Source: a virus. Taken from it: a DNA stretch of 21,485 bases. Position numbers and translations under genes: made by a program. Below, one piece after another: positions 21,362 through 21,485 of the stretch. Position 1 is the stretch's first letter. Each line of letters starts with the position of its first letter. Where the stretch lies: positions 1 to 21,485 of the IMG/VR virus record IMGVR_UViG_3300028859_000069; one strand, 5' to 3'. The notes beneath the pieces are model-generated. The model saw only the letters and a list, made by a program, of their open reading frames with translations, did not search any database and was not told the origin of the DNA.

Positions 21362-21485
21362 ATGACCATACAAGAAATCAACAACATCAAGAAAAAAATA
21401 CAACGCTTAAACAACATAATGTGTTACGACATGCAACACAGCAAAAAGAAAAATCGCGACAAAGCTCGTCAAGAAGCCAACCGCA
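21362..21485 (+). CDS. Partial lysine/asparagine-rich protein (runs off right edge)
   Basis: ATG 21362 opens a frame of at least 41 codons that reaches the window end without a stop. The visible part (MTIQEINNIKKKIQRLNNIM, then CYDMQHSKKKNRDKARQEAN) is strongly basic and looks like a coiled-coil helix with I/L at heptad-like spacing. It shares the strand and the G-poor codon style of the two genes before it, and again has no Shine-Dalgarno site. Function is unknown. Confidence 0.5.
   Translation, partial: MTIQEINNIKKKIQRLNNIMCYDMQHSKKKNRDKARQEANR

Overview
The window is part of a double-stranded DNA bacteriophage genome, most likely a short-tailed (podovirus) phage. The evidence is a complete virion block, all on the minus strand and read right to left in the classic order: small terminase candidate, large terminase, portal, Bbp19-like protein, scaffold, major capsid, decoration-type protein, tail tubular proteins A and B, internal virion proteins and tail fibre. 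The order and protein types resemble T7-like phages, and more closely Bordetella phage BPP-1-type podoviruses. No integrase, RNA polymerase, lysis gene, tRNA, CRISPR array or insertion sequence is visible. The host cannot be named. Shine-Dalgarno sites are strong on some genes and absent on others.

Layout. 1-642: 5' part of a secreted-looking, glycine-rich, repeat-bearing fibre protein that runs off the left edge. 644-928: small beta-rich structural protein. 931-7850: four internal-virion-type genes (843, 531, 765 and 165 aa). 7850-8278: cupin-fold protein. 8271-11739: tail tubular proteins B and A. 11801-14222: structural proteins, major capsid and a zinc-ribbon protein, with two hairpin-bearing spacers. 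14223-17085: scaffold, Bbp19-like protein, portal and a tiny proline-rich protein. 17268-19361: small protein, TerL and TerS candidate. 19363-19935: DnaQ-type exonuclease. 19997-20173: short histidine-rich ORF. Most genes touch or overlap by 1-4 bases (ATGA or TAATG junctions), so the whole block reads as one translationally coupled late operon.

From 20174 to 20862 there is no convincing gene. This spacer holds two 21-bp direct repeats with an SP6-promoter-like core facing the late operon, with a palindromic operator-like site between them. Next comes an AT-rich segment with a 21-bp inverted repeat and several copies of a CCTTAA-type motif (candidate origin or control region). Last is a roughly 200-nt element closed by a 19-bp perfect (26-bp imperfect) inverted repeat with nested internal hairpins, which folds on paper into a cloverleaf. 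Its right arm contains the start codon of the first rightward gene.

Right of 20863 transcription switches to the plus strand. Three small genes follow: 95 aa of unknown function, a 46-aa pentapeptide-repeat protein, and a partial lysine-rich protein. Their coding strand is strikingly poor in G and they lack Shine-Dalgarno sites. The spacer is therefore the divergent control region between the late virion operon and a probably early accessory operon.
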